A DNA stretch of 64,000 bases from NCBI GenBank assembly GCA_030148085.1, contig JASBUF010000051.1:1-64000 (forward strand), given 5' to 3'. Below the pieces are notes generated by a model. The model saw only the letters and a program-made list of their open reading frames with translations. It did no database searches and had not been told where the DNA came from. This stretch comes from Methylophaga sp. (GTDB lineage Bacteria > Pseudomonadota > Gammaproteobacteria > Nitrosococcales > Methylophagaceae). A program made the position numbers and the translations under genes. Positions 7,835 through 19,578 of this stretch are shown here, piece by piece (position 1 is the first letter of the stretch; each line of letters starts with the position of its first letter).

Positions 7835-10753
7835 ATGTTGTCTGAATTAGAGACGAATAATTTTCGAGACCCAGAGCCCGTTCCTGTATTACTTTGGAAG
7901 GCGAACCTGGATAAATCATTTTTTGGATTTAATCAGGGCTGGCTTGATTTTACAGGGCGGACTTTAGAACAAGAAACGGGGCTTGGTTGGCTAGATAACG
8001 TCCATCCAGATGACGCAGAAAAATTCATGCGTATTTTCACGCAAAACTTCGATAACCGTCGTCCATTCAGTGTTGAGTACAGGTTAAAAAGGCATGATCA
8101 AAAATATAGATGGGTAGTCAACAATGGTGTGCCGATTATAAATGAGACAGGTTTGTTCAGTGGGTATCTTGGTTCCTGCATAGATATTACTACTCAGAAA
8201 CAAAATGAAGAAAAGTTAAAAAAAGACAAAAAAGTTCTTCAGATATTAGCAAAAACAAGCGCTAGCGAAGAAGGCAGTATCTTTGAGTTGATAGTAGAGC
8301 AACTTGCTACCTCTCAGAGCGCCTCATATGCCCTAATTGCTATCATAGCTCCAGATGACAAGAACAAAATCCGTACGATTGCTGTCTGGGGAAATGGCAC
8401 TTTACTTGATAACTTCACATATTCATTAAAGGGCACACCTTGTGACAAAGTGTTGGGGACGGATGCTTGCTTTTATCCTGAATCTGTACAACACCTCTTC
8501 CCCGAAGACACGCTATTAGCAGAGATGGATGCAGAGAGCTACATAGGTGTTCCCCTTAGGTGTTCCAAAGGTACCTCTGTGGGTATTTTGGCGATATTGG
8601 ATACAAAGCCACTTGAAAAAGAAGAACATTATTTAGAGCTTCTTAACACCCTAGCAACCAGAGTTAGCATTGAACTTGAGCGAGTCAAGGTAGAAGACAA
8701 ATTAAAAATTTCAGCTCAGTTATTCTCACAGACAAAAGAAGGCATACTCATAACTGATACTAACAGCAGAGTTATTGATGTAAACCCTGCTTTCAGCGAG
8801 ATAACTGGCTACAGCCGAGAAGATGTATTGGGAAAAAATCCACGAATTTTAAGTTCTGGCAGACAATCACCTACTTTTTATGAGTCTATGTGGGTATCCA
8901 TTAATGAAAGGGGCTATTGGCAAGGTGAAGTCTGGAACAGAAAAAAGGACGGCGAGCTCTATGCTGAAAATCTGAGTATCTCAGTGCTTAAAAACGAACG
9001 GGGAGAAAATACTCACTACGTAGGGATATTTTCTGATATTACTCAGAGCAAACAGCAACAAGAAAAGCTTCGCTTAATAGCTCATTACGACGTTCTCACT
9101 GGCTTGCCGAACCGTTCTTTATTAGTTGATCGCTTCAATCAGGCAATTGTTCATGCAAAGCGGGTCAAAAATCTTATGGCTATCTGCTTTCTGGACTTAG
9201 ATAACTTCAAGCCAGTGAACGATAACTATGGACACGAAACGGGTGACAAACTCTTGATTGAGGTCGCTAATCGTATAACCAAAGAAATTCGTGAAGAAGA
9301 TACCGTTTCAAGATATGGCGGAGACGAATTCGCATTAATATTAAGAGACATTAACGATCTTAAATCCTGTCAGAACACTCTTTCTCGTATTCTGAAATCC
9401 CTAAATGAAACTTTTTTCATATCTAATAATGCAATTTACATCTCAGCATCAATTGGCGTAGCGCTCTACCCAGAAAATGATGATGACATCGATACCTTGA
9501 TGCGGCACGCTGATCAAGCAATGTATATAGCTAAGATGTCTGGGAAAAATCAATTTCATTTCTTCAGTCCCTCTGATAGTAAGCAACAAAAGAAGAGGCA
9601 GAAACAACTTGAAAGCATCAAGAAAGCTCTCCGCAATCATGAGTTTCAACTGTTTTATCAACCTAAAGTTAATATACGTACAGGTGAGGTGTTTGGTGCT
9701 GAAGCACTCATAAGGTGGATTGATCCCGAAAAAGGCATCATTCCGCCCTTAGAATTTTTACCACTTCTTCAGGCGACTGACCTAGAGATAGAGATCGGCC
9801 AGTGGGTGATCAATCAGGCGCTTGCCCAACTGTCAGACTGGAACCAACAAGGCATTCATCTTGAGCTGAGCGTTAATGTCTCTTCATATCATTTATTGTC
9901 TGAAGATTTTTTGTTGTCTCTCGAAAATGAGCTGGCTCTTTATCCAGATATTGCTTCCCACAACTTACAGTTAGAGATATTAGAAAGCAGCGCGTTGAGT
10001 GATCTCAACAAAATCAGTGAAGTTATTGAAACCTGTCAGAAAAAACTCAATGTCAGAATCGCATTAGATGACTTTGGAACAGGTTATTCCTCATTAGCAC
10101 ACTTACGAACCTTAAATGCACATACAATTAAAATCGATCGGTCTTTTGTCGCTGACATACTTAATGATGCTAGTGATCATGTCATTATCGACGGTGTAAT
10201 TAGTCTTGCAGAAGCATTCAACAATGAGATCATCGCAGAAGGCGTTGAAAACACAGAGCAAGGCCTAATGCTTTTAGCGATGGGGTGTGATCGAGTACAA
10301 GGTTACGCTATCGCAAGACCAATGCCGACTGACAAGTTTGTTGAATGGCTTGGAAATTATAAACCTAACCTCGTATGGCTCAATAACTGCAAAGAAAAGA
10401 GCTCCCCTCTACAAAATAAACTAAAGCAAATAAGACTAGCTATAGAACAATGGAATAATGAGGTTATAAACAACTTCCATATATTTGCCGCTGCAGATAA
10501 GAGTCCATTATGCCTCAATCATGAAAAATGTCTCTGTGGCTCATTGATAGATAGAGCTTTTAGGGATCAGCATTTTCTGGATGACTCTGTATCAGAACTG
10601 TACAGGCAACACCAGGAGTTGCACTTGATAACACAAAATATTCATGCTCTCCAAAGTCAACGCAGCCGACAAAACATAAGTCCTGAACTTACTCGATTGG
10701 AAAAAACTTATGACAATATATCAAAAATCCTAAATCAGCTCGAAACTCTATAA
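7835..10753 (+). CDS. PAS/GAF/PAS/GGDEF/EAL protein with C-terminal CZB-like zinc-binding domain
   Basis: 972 aa; SRYGGDEFALIL, AEALIRW, DDFGTGYSSL; C-terminus CLNHEKCLCGSLIDR...LYRQHQELHLITQNI resembles CZB. Confidence 0.9.
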   Translation: MLSELETNNFRDPEPVPVLLWKANLDKSFFGFNQGWLDFTGRTLEQETGLGWLDNVHPDDAEKFMRIFTQNFDNRRPFSVEYRLKRHDQKYRWVVNNGVPIINETGLFSGYLGSCIDITTQKQNEEKLKKDKKVLQILAKTSASEEGSIFELIVEQLATSQSASYALIAIIAPDDKNKIRTIAVWGNGTLLDNFTYSLKGTPCDKVLGTDACFYPESVQHLFPEDTLLAEMDAESYIGVPLRCSKGTSVGILAILDTKPLEKEEHYLELLNTLATRVSIELERVKVEDKLKISAQLFSQTKEGILITDTNSRVIDVNPAFSEITGYSREDVLGKNPRILSSGRQSPTFYESMWVSINERGYWQGEVWNRKKDGELYAENLSISVLKNERGENTHYVGIFSDITQSKQQQEKLRLIAHYDVLTGLPNRSLLVDRFNQAIVHAKRVKNLMAICFLDLDNFKPVNDNYGHETGDKLLIEVANRITKEIREEDTVSRYGGDEFALILRDINDLKSCQNTLSRILKSLNETFFISNNAIYISASIGVALYPENDDDIDTLMRHADQAMYIAKMSGKNQFHFFSPSDSKQQKKRQKQLESIKKALRNHEFQLFYQPKVNIRTGEVFGAEALIRWIDPEKGIIPPLEFLPLLQATDLEIEIGQWVINQALAQLSDWNQQGIHLELSVNVSSYHLLSEDFLLSLENELALYPDIASHNLQLEILESSALSDLNKISEVIETCQKKLNVRIALDDFGTGYSSLAHLRTLNAHTIKIDRSFVADILNDASDHVIIDGVISLAEAFNNEIIAEGVENTEQGLMLLAMGCDRVQGYAIARPMPTDKFVEWLGNYKPNLVWLNNCKEKSSPLQNKLKQIRLAIEQWNNEVINNFHIFAAADKSPLCLNHEKCLCGSLIDRAFRDQHFLDDSVSELYRQHQELHLITQNIHALQSQRSRQNISPELTRLEKTYDNISKILNQLETL

Positions 10754-10820
10754 TACTTGGCTTCTACTCTTGTCGATTATGGTGTCTTTGATAAAACGCC
10801 AATATGTTCAGCACCTTTAT

Positions 10821-11074
10821 GGAGACAGGTGAGCAAATCTCAATGAAGTGGCAAAAAATGCTCCCATTCCAAGTGAACAACAAGCTCGAATCTCATGCTA
10901 ACTGGCCAGAACTCTGTAACACATTGATTTCTAGACATCTGAATCTCATCCATATTGTCATTGCACGACCCGTGCAATGACAAACTCAGTGAGATTTTTG
11001 GCCAGACAAATGAGATTTGGTGAGTGTCTGTCATTCCCATCAACTGTTATTCAGAATTTAAAATCTGTATGGTC
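10821..11074 (+). repeat. Intergenic repeat element, copy A
   Basis: Aligns by eye with 19261-19475 and partly 21421-21553; shared blocks AAATCTCAATGAA, CCAAGTGAACAAC-like, TGTAACwCATTGATTT, TGTCATTGCAC, TGAGATTTT, GAATwTAAAmTCTGT. Confidence 0.75.
10956..10982. other. Perfect 12-bp stem hairpin inside repeat copy A
   Basis: TGTCATTGCACG-acc-CGTGCAATGACA. Confidence 0.8.
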
Positions 11075-11239
11075 TTTTAGGGTCAACATGAACAGAAATC
11101 AAAATTCCGAACGTGCACCTGCTTGCTCTTTTTGACATTGATTCAACTCAAGAAGTTATAAACAATTGCTTCACAATTATTTAATCAATCAGTAGATAAT
11201 GAAGTTAGATTGTGTAGATATTTTTTTGAAGGATCTACG

Positions 11240-11443
11240 ATGGCTGCAAAAAATTCAAAATGGTTGAATTTGCATGGTTTTCTGACGCTTGTCTTGGTTG
11301 CACTTGCTTTATATGCCCTGTTTGTCGAGCATGCAGAGCATATCTTGCCATTTGTACCTTATTTGGTGCTTCTGCTGTGTCCGCTCATGCATGTATTCAT
11401 GCACAAGGGACACCATCATCATTCTGATAACGATCAGGACTAA
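11240..11443 (+). CDS. DUF2933-like small membrane protein, His-rich C-terminus
   Basis: MAAKNSKWLNLHGFLTLVLVALALYALFVEHAEHILPFVPYLVLLLCPLMHVFMHKGHHHH; ATG at 11240 preferred over 11210. Confidence 0.8.
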   Translation: MAAKNSKWLNLHGFLTLVLVALALYALFVEHAEHILPFVPYLVLLLCPLMHVFMHKGHHHHSDNDQD

Positions 11444-11537
11444 ATTTCCATTGCAGGCCCAGTTAATTAACCCTGCTTATGATTATCATCAGTTGCAGTG
11501 GTCTTATCGTTAAGGATTAGTATGACTCTATTCACTA

Positions 11538-14500
11538 CTATGGTGTTTTACGCGGTCTATATATAAGTAGATATATTGCTGGTATAACCAGCATCGATAG
11601 CAGCGGCGCTGTTATCATGCCGCCTACCATAGGTGCTGCAATACGCTGCATTACCTCGCTTCCCGCCCCACTCCCGAACATGATGGGTAGTAGACCAGCA
11701 AGAATGACTGCGGCTGTCATAGCCTTGGGCCGAACTCGTAATACTGCACCTTCCCGAATAGAATCAAGTAGATCGGCTTCTGTATCAGCTGCATTTTCAA
11801 GTCGTTTTTGCCATGCCTGCTTCAGATACAACAGCATGATTACACCAAACTCAGCTGCTACGCCTGCTAGGGCGACAAAACCAACCATACTTGCTACTGA
11901 TAAGTTATGTCCAAGCAGGTATAACAGCCAAATACCGCCGGTTAGAGAAAATGGCAGTGTCAGCATTAACAGAAGTGCTTCAGAAAAACGGTTAAAAGTG
12001 AGATAGAGAAGAATAAAAATGATCAATAACGTGAATGGGACAACTATTTTCAGTTTTTCACTAGCACGCTCAAGGTATTCAAACTGTCCAGACCAAGCAA
12101 TTGAATAGCCTGTTGGAAGTTCGACATCACTGGCAACGACTTGCTGCATCTCGGCAACAGCGGATCCTAGATCGCGATCCCGAATATCGACATACACAAA
12201 CCCAGCTAAACGTGCGTTCTCGCTTCGTAGCATTGGGGGGCCATCACTGATGCCAATATTTGCAAGATCGGACAATAAAAGTTGCTGACCATCAATCGTG
12301 ACTATCGGTAATGTCCGTAGTGCCTCCAGAGAATCTCTTATCTCTCTCGGGTACCGGACATTTATCGGAAAGCGCTCAAGCCCTTCGACTGTTTCATCAA
12401 TATTCATACCACCTATTGCCGAGCTGACTATCATCTGCACGTCATTTATATTCAGACCGTAACGTGCAGCTGCGCCACGTTTAATATCAATATCCACATA
12501 ACGACCATCGGTAAGGCGTTCTGCAAAAGCACTCGTGACGCCTGGGACCTCCTTCAATACTTTTTCAATTTGTCCGGCGATGCCTTCAATAACTTTCAGG
12601 TCTTCACCCAGCACTTTTATTCCTACCGGGCTTTTAATACCAGTTGCAAGCATATCCAGACGATTACGTATTGGAGGTACCCAGATGTTTGTTAAGCCGG
12701 GTACGTTTACTGTTTTATCTAACTCGGCTATTAACTTTTCCTGGGTCATTCCGGCACGCCATTGATCCTGAGGCTTGAACTGAATAGCAGTCTCAAACAT
12801 GACTAAGGGGGCTGGGTCGGTGGCTGTATCAGCACGCCCTGCTTTCCCGTATACAGTGGCCACTTCGGGGACGCTTTTTATCAGACGGTTTGTCTGTTGC
12901 AATACCTCTGCAACTTTACCTGCAGACAAACTCGGTAAAGCACTCGGCATATAAAGCAGATCGCCTTCATTTAATGGTGGCATAAACTCGCTGCCTAAAT
13001 GCTTCAGTGGCCACAAGCTACTCAGAAAAATGACGCCTGCCAAAATCAAAGTCAATTTGGGAAAACGAAGCACGGCTTCAAGTATTGGGCGATAGATAGT
13101 GATCAACAGACGATTAAGCGGGTTAGTCTTCTCACTGGGCAGTTTGCCACGAATAAGGTAGCCCATTAATACCGGAATCAGTGTTACGGCAAGACCTGCC
13201 GCGGCAGCCATCGCATATGTTTTGGTAAATGCCAGTGGTGAAAAAAGGCGACCTTCCTGTGCCTCCAGTGTAAAAATGGGGATGAACGACAAGGTAATAA
13301 TCAGCAGCGAGAAGAACAATGCGGGTCCGACTTCCACAGCTGACTCGCTAATTACTCTCCAACGGCTGTCGCTAGCGAGTTTTATACCGGGATTTTTTTC
13401 ATACCAACGCTCAATATGTTTGTGAGCGTTTTCAATCATGACGACCGCTGCGTCCACCATGGCACCCACGGCTATGGCTATGCCGCCAAGTGACATGATA
13501 TTAGCGTTTATGCCTTGCCAATGCATGACAATAAAAGCCATCAATATACCTAGCGGTAAAGATACTATTGCCACCAGAGCAGAACGAAGGTGGAACAGGA
13601 ATATAAGACACACCAATGCCACAACAATGAATTCTTCAACCAGCTTCTCGCTGAGGTTGTGGACCGCTCGTTTAATTAAACCTGAGCGGTCATAAACGGT
13701 AACTATCTCCACGCCCTCGGGTAAGCTTCTTTGCAATATTTGTAGTTTTTCTTTGACGGCTTTAATTGTTGTCAGGGCATTCTTTCCGGAGCGCATCACC
13801 ACAATGCCACCCACAGCTTCACCAACCCCATTTAATTCACTGATTCCCCGTCGTATTTCAGGGCCCACTTGAATATGTGCCACATCACCTAGTATCACAG
13901 GAACACCTGATTCACTGGTTCGCAGTGGTAGTGAGCGGAAGTCTTCAAGACTCTGCAAGTAACCCGTGGCACGGACCATATATTCCGCCTCGCCCATTTC
14001 CAGTACTGAGCCACCAGACTCCTGATTGCCATTGTTTATGGTTTCAATCACTCGTGATAGCGGGATACGGTAGGCAGCTAATTTATCGGGGTCGACCACC
14101 ACCTGATATTGCTTGACCATACCGCCGACAGTCGCAACTTCGGCAACATTAGGCACGGTTTTCAGTTCAAACTTAAGAAACCAATCCTGCAAGGCACGCA
14201 GTTGGGATATGTCCTGTGTACCGGATTTATCAACCAATGCGTACTGATATATCCAGCCAACACCGGTTGCATCTGGTCCGATTGAAGAGCTGGCTGAATC
14301 AGGGAGTCTTGACTGAGCTTGATTCAGATACTCAAGCACCCTACTTCTTGCCCAATACATATCTGTCCCTTCCTCAAATAGGACATAAACATAGCTGTCT
14401 CCGAAAAAAGATAGGCCGCGAACATCTTTAGCCCCTGGCACCGACAACATCGTGGTAGTCAACGGGTAAGTAATCTGATCTTCAACTAACTGTGGCGCTT

Positions 14501-14666
14501 GTCCTGGCCAGGATGTCTTAACAATGACCTGCACATCCGAGAGATCAGGTAGCGCATCAAGGGGGGTACGTAATAACGACACGATGCCCCAGGCAAGCAG
14601 CATCAAGGTCGCCAATATCACTAAAAAGCGATTGGAAATAGACCATCTGATCAGTGTCGCTATCAA
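11538..14666 (-). CDS. cusA: Heavy-metal efflux RND permease, CusA type
   Basis: 1042 aa [34 protein letters not shown]; overlaps adaptor gene by 4 bp. Confidence 0.92.
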   Translation of the reverse strand: MIATLIRWSISNRFLVILATLMLLAWGIVSLLRTPLDALPDLSDVQVIVKTSWPGQAPQLVEDQITYPLTTTMLSVPGAKDVRGLSFFGDSYVYVLFEEGTDMYWARSRVLEYLNQAQSRLPDSASSSIGPDATGVGWIYQYALVDKSGTQDISQLRALQDWFLKFELKTVPNVAEVATVGGMVKQYQVVVDPDKLAAYRIPLSRVIETINNGNQESGGSVLEMGEAEYMVRATGYLQSLEDFRSLPLRTSESGVPVILGDVAHIQVGPEIRRGISELNGVGEAVGGIVVMRSGKNALTTIKAVKEKLQILQRSLPEGVEIVTVYDRSGLIKRAVHNLSEKLVEEFIVVALVCLIFLFHLRSALVAIVSLPLGILMAFIVMHWQGINANIMSLGGIAIAVGAMVDAAVVMIENAHKHIERWYEKNPGIKLASDSRWRVISESAVEVGPALFFSLLIITLSFIPIFTLEAQEGRLFSPLAFTKTYAMAAAAGLAVTLIPVLMGYLIRGKLPSEKTNPLNRLLITIYRPILEAVLRFPKLTLILAGVIFLSSLWPLKHLGSEFMPPLNEGDLLYMPSALPSLSAGKVAEVLQQTNRLIKSVPEVATVYGKAGRADTATDPAPLVMFETAIQFKPQDQWRAGMTQEKLIAELDKTVNVPGLTNIWVPPIRNRLDMLATGIKSPVGIKVLGEDLKVIEGIAGQIEKVLKEVPGVTSAFAERLTDGRYVDIDIKRGAAARYGLNINDVQMIVSSAIGGMNIDETVEGLERFPINVRYPREIRDSLEALRTLPIVTIDGQQLLLSDLANIGISDGPPMLRSENARLAGFVYVDIRDRDLGSAVAEMQQVVASDVELPTGYSIAWSGQFEYLERASEKLKIVVPFTLLIIFILLYLTFNRFSEALLLMLTLPFSLTGGIWLLYLLGHNLSVASMVGFVALAGVAAEFGVIMLLYLKQAWQKRLENAADTEADLLDSIREGAVLRVRPKAMTAAVILAGLLPIMFGSGAGSEVMQRIAAPMVGGMITAPLLSMLVIPAIYLLIYRPRKTP

Positions 14667-16300
14667 TGTGCACCTCCCATTTCATGCGCCATCGTTGATG
14701 GTTTTATTTCCACAATCATCGGTGCAGAACCTTTCTGCAAATGAAACTCAATCTCTATTTTCTGTCCCACAGAAAGGTCGTTTGACTGAAATGTTGGTGA
14801 CAGTTCAAAGTCCATTGTCATCCCCGGCCAATTCAAACTGGGAATATCTGGGTGAGTCAACGTGAGAATAGATCCATCTATGGCTTCGATTTTTGCTGAT
14901 GTATGGTGAACATGCCTATCTACCGCAGCCATGTCACGCATATCATTGTCACTAGTTGTGTCTTCACTTAGCCTTGCTTCCACCCCTCTCAGGCTGGCTT
15001 CTGAATCGACAAGGAATTGACCTGAATTGACAATACGTTGCCCCGCTTGCAGACCCTGTTTGATTTCAGTTTTATCGTGCACCGTTCTTCCGGTGATCAC
15101 TTCTACCGGACGAAAGCTTCCGTCTTCGTTTGTCACCATGACCACAGTTTTTCGCCCTGTCCTAATCAGTGACTCAGTCGGGATCATCAAAACATCACTA
15201 ATTTGATTTCCAGCCAACTGCATATTGACAAACATGCCTGGCATCAGCCGATGGTCTCTATTGCTCAATACCATACGTGCTTTAACCGTACGTGTGGCGG
15301 GCTCGACTTCTGGCAATAGCCTTTGTATTTGACCCTCAAACTGTTTACCTGGAAAAGCAGGACTCGTGGCTGTAATAGGATCACCTTGCTTGAGCAATTC
15401 AATTTGGGTTTCTGGTACTTCAGCATTGGCCCATACAGTATCAAGCGTATTGATAAGCATGAGTGTTGTGCCTGGTGAAACAGTCATTCCCTCTCGAGTG
15501 AATAATGCAGTGACCACGCCACTGATGGGAGAGGTAATGGTCAGCCGCGTATGTATGGTTTCTGTGCGCTCAACCAGTCGAATTTGTGCTTCACTCATTC
15601 CTGCTTGTCGCATACGAGAGAGTGCCGCTGTGACCAGATCTTCTAATCCTTCGCCTTGCATGCTTTTGAGGGCTAAAAACTCTTCCTGAATGGCTACCCA
15701 CTCTGGCACGTAGATAGCTAATAGTGGCTGACCTTTCTCAACTTGGTCTAATGTTGCCCTTAGATAAAGCTTTTCTACATACCCCATGGCTCTTGCCTGA
15801 ACATTCACTTCACCTCGTTCATTCCAAGCAATAGTCCCCACAGCATTGACTTCAGTGGCGATGTTTTCCCTCTTAACCTCCGACGTACGCATACCGATGT
15901 TCTGTTGTATGCGAGAGCTGATGGTAATGCCATTGTCATCCGTGGCTTCTCTACTAGCACTATCCTTGTATACAGGCACAAGCATCATGTCCATGTAGGG
16001 TGATTTTCCAGGCGTTTCAAATTTTTTGCCTGGCATCATAGGATCTTGATAAAAGAGAATTTCTCTTCCAGTAGCAGGATCAATTTCACCCGACTTCAGT
16101 CCCTTATCTATATGTCGGCGTGTGGCTGCTTCGCCTTCAGCGATAGTCCAGGTAGAGGGATCTTGCATCGTTTTAGAACTGCTACCGTCAGACATTGAGG
16201 TGGACATGCCCTCTTTCATTCCCCAGTAATAACCAGCTAAAACGGCAGCAAGTGTCACCAAGACGATGAGTATAAATAAAGAGACGTATTTGCCATTCAT
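14663..16300 (-). CDS. cusB: CusB-type periplasmic adaptor with C-terminal CusF-like domain
   Basis: [28 protein letters not shown] metal-binding segment; C-terminal [27 protein letters not shown] CusF-like; 4-bp overlaps on both sides. Confidence 0.92.
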   Translation of the reverse strand: MNGKYVSLFILIVLVTLAAVLAGYYWGMKEGMSTSMSDGSSSKTMQDPSTWTIAEGEAATRRHIDKGLKSGEIDPATGREILFYQDPMMPGKKFETPGKSPYMDMMLVPVYKDSASREATDDNGITISSRIQQNIGMRTSEVKRENIATEVNAVGTIAWNERGEVNVQARAMGYVEKLYLRATLDQVEKGQPLLAIYVPEWVAIQEEFLALKSMQGEGLEDLVTAALSRMRQAGMSEAQIRLVERTETIHTRLTITSPISGVVTALFTREGMTVSPGTTLMLINTLDTVWANAEVPETQIELLKQGDPITATSPAFPGKQFEGQIQRLLPEVEPATRTVKARMVLSNRDHRLMPGMFVNMQLAGNQISDVLMIPTESLIRTGRKTVVMVTNEDGSFRPVEVITGRTVHDKTEIKQGLQAGQRIVNSGQFLVDSEASLRGVEARLSEDTTSDNDMRDMAAVDRHVHHTSAKIEAIDGSILTLTHPDIPSLNWPGMTMDFELSPTFQSNDLSVGQKIEIEFHLQKGSAPMIVEIKPSTMAHEMGGAH

Positions 16301-17670
16301 TCTATTGGCTCCAAAAGATTGGATGATGGAAATGATTTGGTATCGGCGTGCTCAGAGTCCGCATTCGGTAAGGTTAAATATTCGAGGATGGCCCAGAGCT
16401 CGGCGGTATCCATTTCAATGCGAAGGCTTTCAATACGAGTGGCAATTTCCATTTTCCGGGCATTAAGTACATCAGCCAGTTCACCACGGCCACCACGATA
16501 TTCACTGAGTGCTGCCTCGGAACGATGAATAACAAGTGGTATCAGAGCATTCTCATAGTCACGTAGTCTTTCTAAATTGCTCTGCCAAGTGGTCAACCAT
16601 CGCTCTGTTTCAGCAAGATGTTCACGTGTCATTTCTTCACGTTCCAATCGAAGCTGTTCTGCTTTGGCCAGGCTGGCGGCTACAACTCGATCTTGTCGAT
16701 TTTCTTGATTCCATTGCAGGGGTACGCTCACACCCAAAGAGATCATGTCAGAGAAGTTCGAGCCACGTTCGCTGTACATCAGTGACCATGTCCAATCTAC
16801 ATGCTTCTCTTGACGTGCAGCCTTAGCCTGCGCCATGGCAACGTCCTCCTCGGCCATCATTAAGGCAATATCAGGATGCTCTTTAATCAGGTGATGAAGG
16901 TGTTGCCGATCAAAAGCGGACTGGGTAATGTCGGGGGCATTCTCTAAAATGACATTTGTAGTATCGCCGACCCACCTCGCTAGTGTTGTTTTTGCATTAT
17001 TTAGATTGGCTTTTATCTGGTGAATACGATCTTGGATTTCGGCAACAGCAGTTCTAGCCAAGAAAATATCCGATTGAGAGCCTCGTCCTCCACGATAAGC
17101 AGCCTCGGCAGCTTTAACCTGTAGAGTTGCCTCATGCTTCTGGCTAGTCAATAACGCCTGCATCTTCTGCAGGTAGTAACTTGCAAGCCAAGCCTGAGAT
17201 GTGTTCTTTAGAATTTCAGTGAGAGATAGTGCTTTGGCAGCATGTGCTTTCTCGACTTGTCGCTCAAATACTTGCTCACGAGCACGGCGCTTTGCTTCGC
17301 TGGTAAAAGTCTGGGAAATGCCAATGCTACGCATTGTCATAAAGTCTTCGTTGAGACTGTAGGCCATTGAGCCATTGAGTGGCATGTTATCCAGTGATAA
17401 CTGCAACATCGGGTCGGGTAATTGCGAAGCTTCAATAGCAAGCTCTGTGGCGGCTTGAGCTGAAGCATCTTTGGCGCGTAACTCGTGCGATCGATGCTCT
17501 GCAATATGTAATGCATCTTGAAAGCTCAGAATCACGGGCTGCTCTTTCTGTTCTGCCATTGCTGGTGTTGTCAAACAGGCGACAAATAAAGCAAAAGAAT
17601 ATGACCATATACGCCGCAATACAGGCGAATACTTGTTGAGAACATCAGAAGTGATTAATACCGTTGACAT
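16297..17670 (-). CDS. cusC: TolC family outer membrane protein, CusC type
   Basis: 457 aa OEP with repeated helical hairpins, operonic with cusBA. Confidence 0.88.
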   Translation of the reverse strand: MSTVLITSDVLNKYSPVLRRIWSYSFALFVACLTTPAMAEQKEQPVILSFQDALHIAEHRSHELRAKDASAQAATELAIEASQLPDPMLQLSLDNMPLNGSMAYSLNEDFMTMRSIGISQTFTSEAKRRAREQVFERQVEKAHAAKALSLTEILKNTSQAWLASYYLQKMQALLTSQKHEATLQVKAAEAAYRGGRGSQSDIFLARTAVAEIQDRIHQIKANLNNAKTTLARWVGDTTNVILENAPDITQSAFDRQHLHHLIKEHPDIALMMAEEDVAMAQAKAARQEKHVDWTWSLMYSERGSNFSDMISLGVSVPLQWNQENRQDRVVAASLAKAEQLRLEREEMTREHLAETERWLTTWQSNLERLRDYENALIPLVIHRSEAALSEYRGGRGELADVLNARKMEIATRIESLRIEMDTAELWAILEYLTLPNADSEHADTKSFPSSNLLEPIE

Positions 17671-17765
17671 TAACTGTATCCAATAGAGTTATTGGCGTTG
17701 CGTAATCAACAACGCAAAAGTTTCAGGTTAGCTTTGATAGGGCCTGAAAGACTATTAGAGGAGAG

Positions 17766-18113
17766 TCAGTTAAATGTTGGAGGGCGCCAAAGGTCGCTGG
17801 GGGATGAATCAGGTACTAACTCAACAAAAGCCAGTACTGAACTTCTATAGTTTGGAACCAACTGCCATGATGGAAGTGAGGATAAAAAAACTGAGGGAAA
17901 AATAGAGAAGCTGCAACTGTGTCCGGTTTTACATATTTCTCCCTTCATAACAGCATGATCGACCTCATTACAACAATCTTTCATTTTGCCATGTTCGACA
18001 TCATGTGACTTGCTTTGATGTTCCATTGGGCAGCTTGTTTCAAAGTTATACGCATAGCTAACGCTGGCAAAAGCCAACGAAAAACAGAGAAAAAGTAAAC
18101 TTACTATGCGCAT
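17766..18113 (-). CDS. Small exported Cys/His-rich protein, candidate metal-binding accessory
   Basis: Signal peptide then SCPMEHQSKSHDVEHGKMKDCCNEVDHAVMKGEICKTGHSC; upstream of cusC on same strand. Confidence 0.65.
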   Translation of the reverse strand: MRIVSLLFLCFSLAFASVSYAYNFETSCPMEHQSKSHDVEHGKMKDCCNEVDHAVMKGEICKTGHSCSFSIFPSVFLSSLPSWQLVPNYRSSVLAFVELVPDSSPSDLWRPPTFN

Positions 18114-18311
18114 AGATAAATCATACCTATTTACTAATGCATTTGTACATCAGGATTATATGAGATTTTTGACATATGGCATGGCCATGGGAGGCAAAAG
18201 ACAAGGGAAAGTCAGATGAGTTAACGTGGTTGAGTTAAGAAAGCATCTCAACAACCCCAAGCTTTGAGAAAAACATTAGCACGTCAGAATATTTATTCTG
18301 GAGTTTTGCAG

Positions 18312-18468
18312 TTAGCTTTCTGAACACAATGACATGTGCTCCATCATTTGTCTCATCATCATACCTCCTTGCATGTACTCGCCCCTCATTTTCCCGGCGT
18401 GATGATCAGCGAATACAGGGAGGAACGAGTATCGTGGAAATAGCTACTGCGGAGATGATTGTTTTCAT
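18312..18468 (-). pseudogene. Frameshifted small exported Met/His-rich protein gene
   Basis: MKTIISAVAISTILV + (one-base repair) LPVFADHHAGKMRGEYMQGGMMMRQMMEHMSLCSES*; repair regenerates a good signal peptide. Confidence 0.6.
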
Positions 18469-18678
18469 AACATTCACCCTAATTCATATCAGTTCTAAAT
18501 TAACCGAACCATGTACGTAGCACTAAAAAGACGTCATTACTTTTGCTGTTTGCATATTCTTGAAGGTGTTACTATTTCCGCTTTTTACAAAGAGTTACAG
18601 TAATATTTTCATTCTATGTAGAGACTTAGTGTTTGAGGCCTGTGCATTGTAAATAGGACAGTGTTTTTAAAAATGTCA

Positions 18679-18945
18679 TTATTCTTTCCCCGATAACAGG
18701 CTGTTGTAGATGGCTACAAATATCCAAGCACCAACACCCGCAAAGACTGACCAAATGACAAGCCCCCTGATGAAACCTGCAAAGGTTAATGACCACATCA
18801 ATTCCTGAGTATTCATGTGCATCATATCGCCGGAGTACATCATGGTGAGTTGCGGCAGACTAAACACTAATAAACTGCAGACGCTCCAGATAATCGCTGT
18901 TGTAACAATTGCAGCAATCGTAAATTTTACTGTGTGAAGTTTCAT
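18679..18945 (-). CDS. DUF5676-like small membrane protein
   Basis: 88 aa, two TM segments, SLTFAGFIRGLVIWSVFAGVGAWIFVAIYN. Confidence 0.75.
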   Translation of the reverse strand: MKLHTVKFTIAAIVTTAIIWSVCSLLVFSLPQLTMMYSGDMMHMNTQELMWSLTFAGFIRGLVIWSVFAGVGAWIFVAIYNSLLSGKE

Positions 18946-19008
18946 TAGACTTGCCCCCTTTTGATGGAAAGCACAGTTGAAGTATGCTCATCAGTGTTTA
19001 TAAGTGCA

Positions 19009-19022
19009 TTGACCTGACACAA
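19009..19022. promoter_or_regulatory. Degenerate FNR/Anr-like box upstream of DUF5676 gene
   Basis: TTGACCTGACACAA in context GTGCATTGACCTGACACA, nearly the same as 22103-22120. Confidence 0.3.
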
Positions 19023-19260
19023 AAAACATTCTTCAATGAAAATTAGACTGTAAAAGCACCAAAAATTCTGGGTTGCTTGTATTAAACAAATAACTCATTG
19101 GTTAAGGTCAGATAATTTACAAACAATAGGACATTTACCGCTTTCGTAGAGTCACATCTTCAGTGGTGATTTTGGTATACAACAGATACCAGAAGGGTCG
19201 AATCATTTTGCTGACATAGTTTTTTAGAAACTGTGTGCTATTCGAGTCCGCAACTAATGA

Positions 19261-19475
19261 TTGCAGGAGGACCGTCGCAAAAATCTCAATGAAATGACAA
19301 AAAAATGGCCACATTTCAAGTGAACAACTAACATGAGTCTCATTTTAATTGCCCAGAATGCTGTAACTCATTGATTTATTGAGTCGCAGATCTCATCGTT
19401 ACTGTCATTGCACACAAGCACACTGAGATTTTCAGAGATTATGGTAAGTCTTCTGAATATAAACTCTGTGGGGTT
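19261..19475 (+). repeat. Intergenic repeat element, copy B
   Basis: Collinear by eye with copy A over about 200 bp. Confidence 0.75.
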
Positions 19476-19578
19476 GGAATTATGGTGGTGAAAACTACAA
19501 AACTGAAAGTTCAAGAATACTTTTTATGGATGATTTGATATTTCCCTGATTCCTGATGCAGTTGCTGACTGCTATAGT

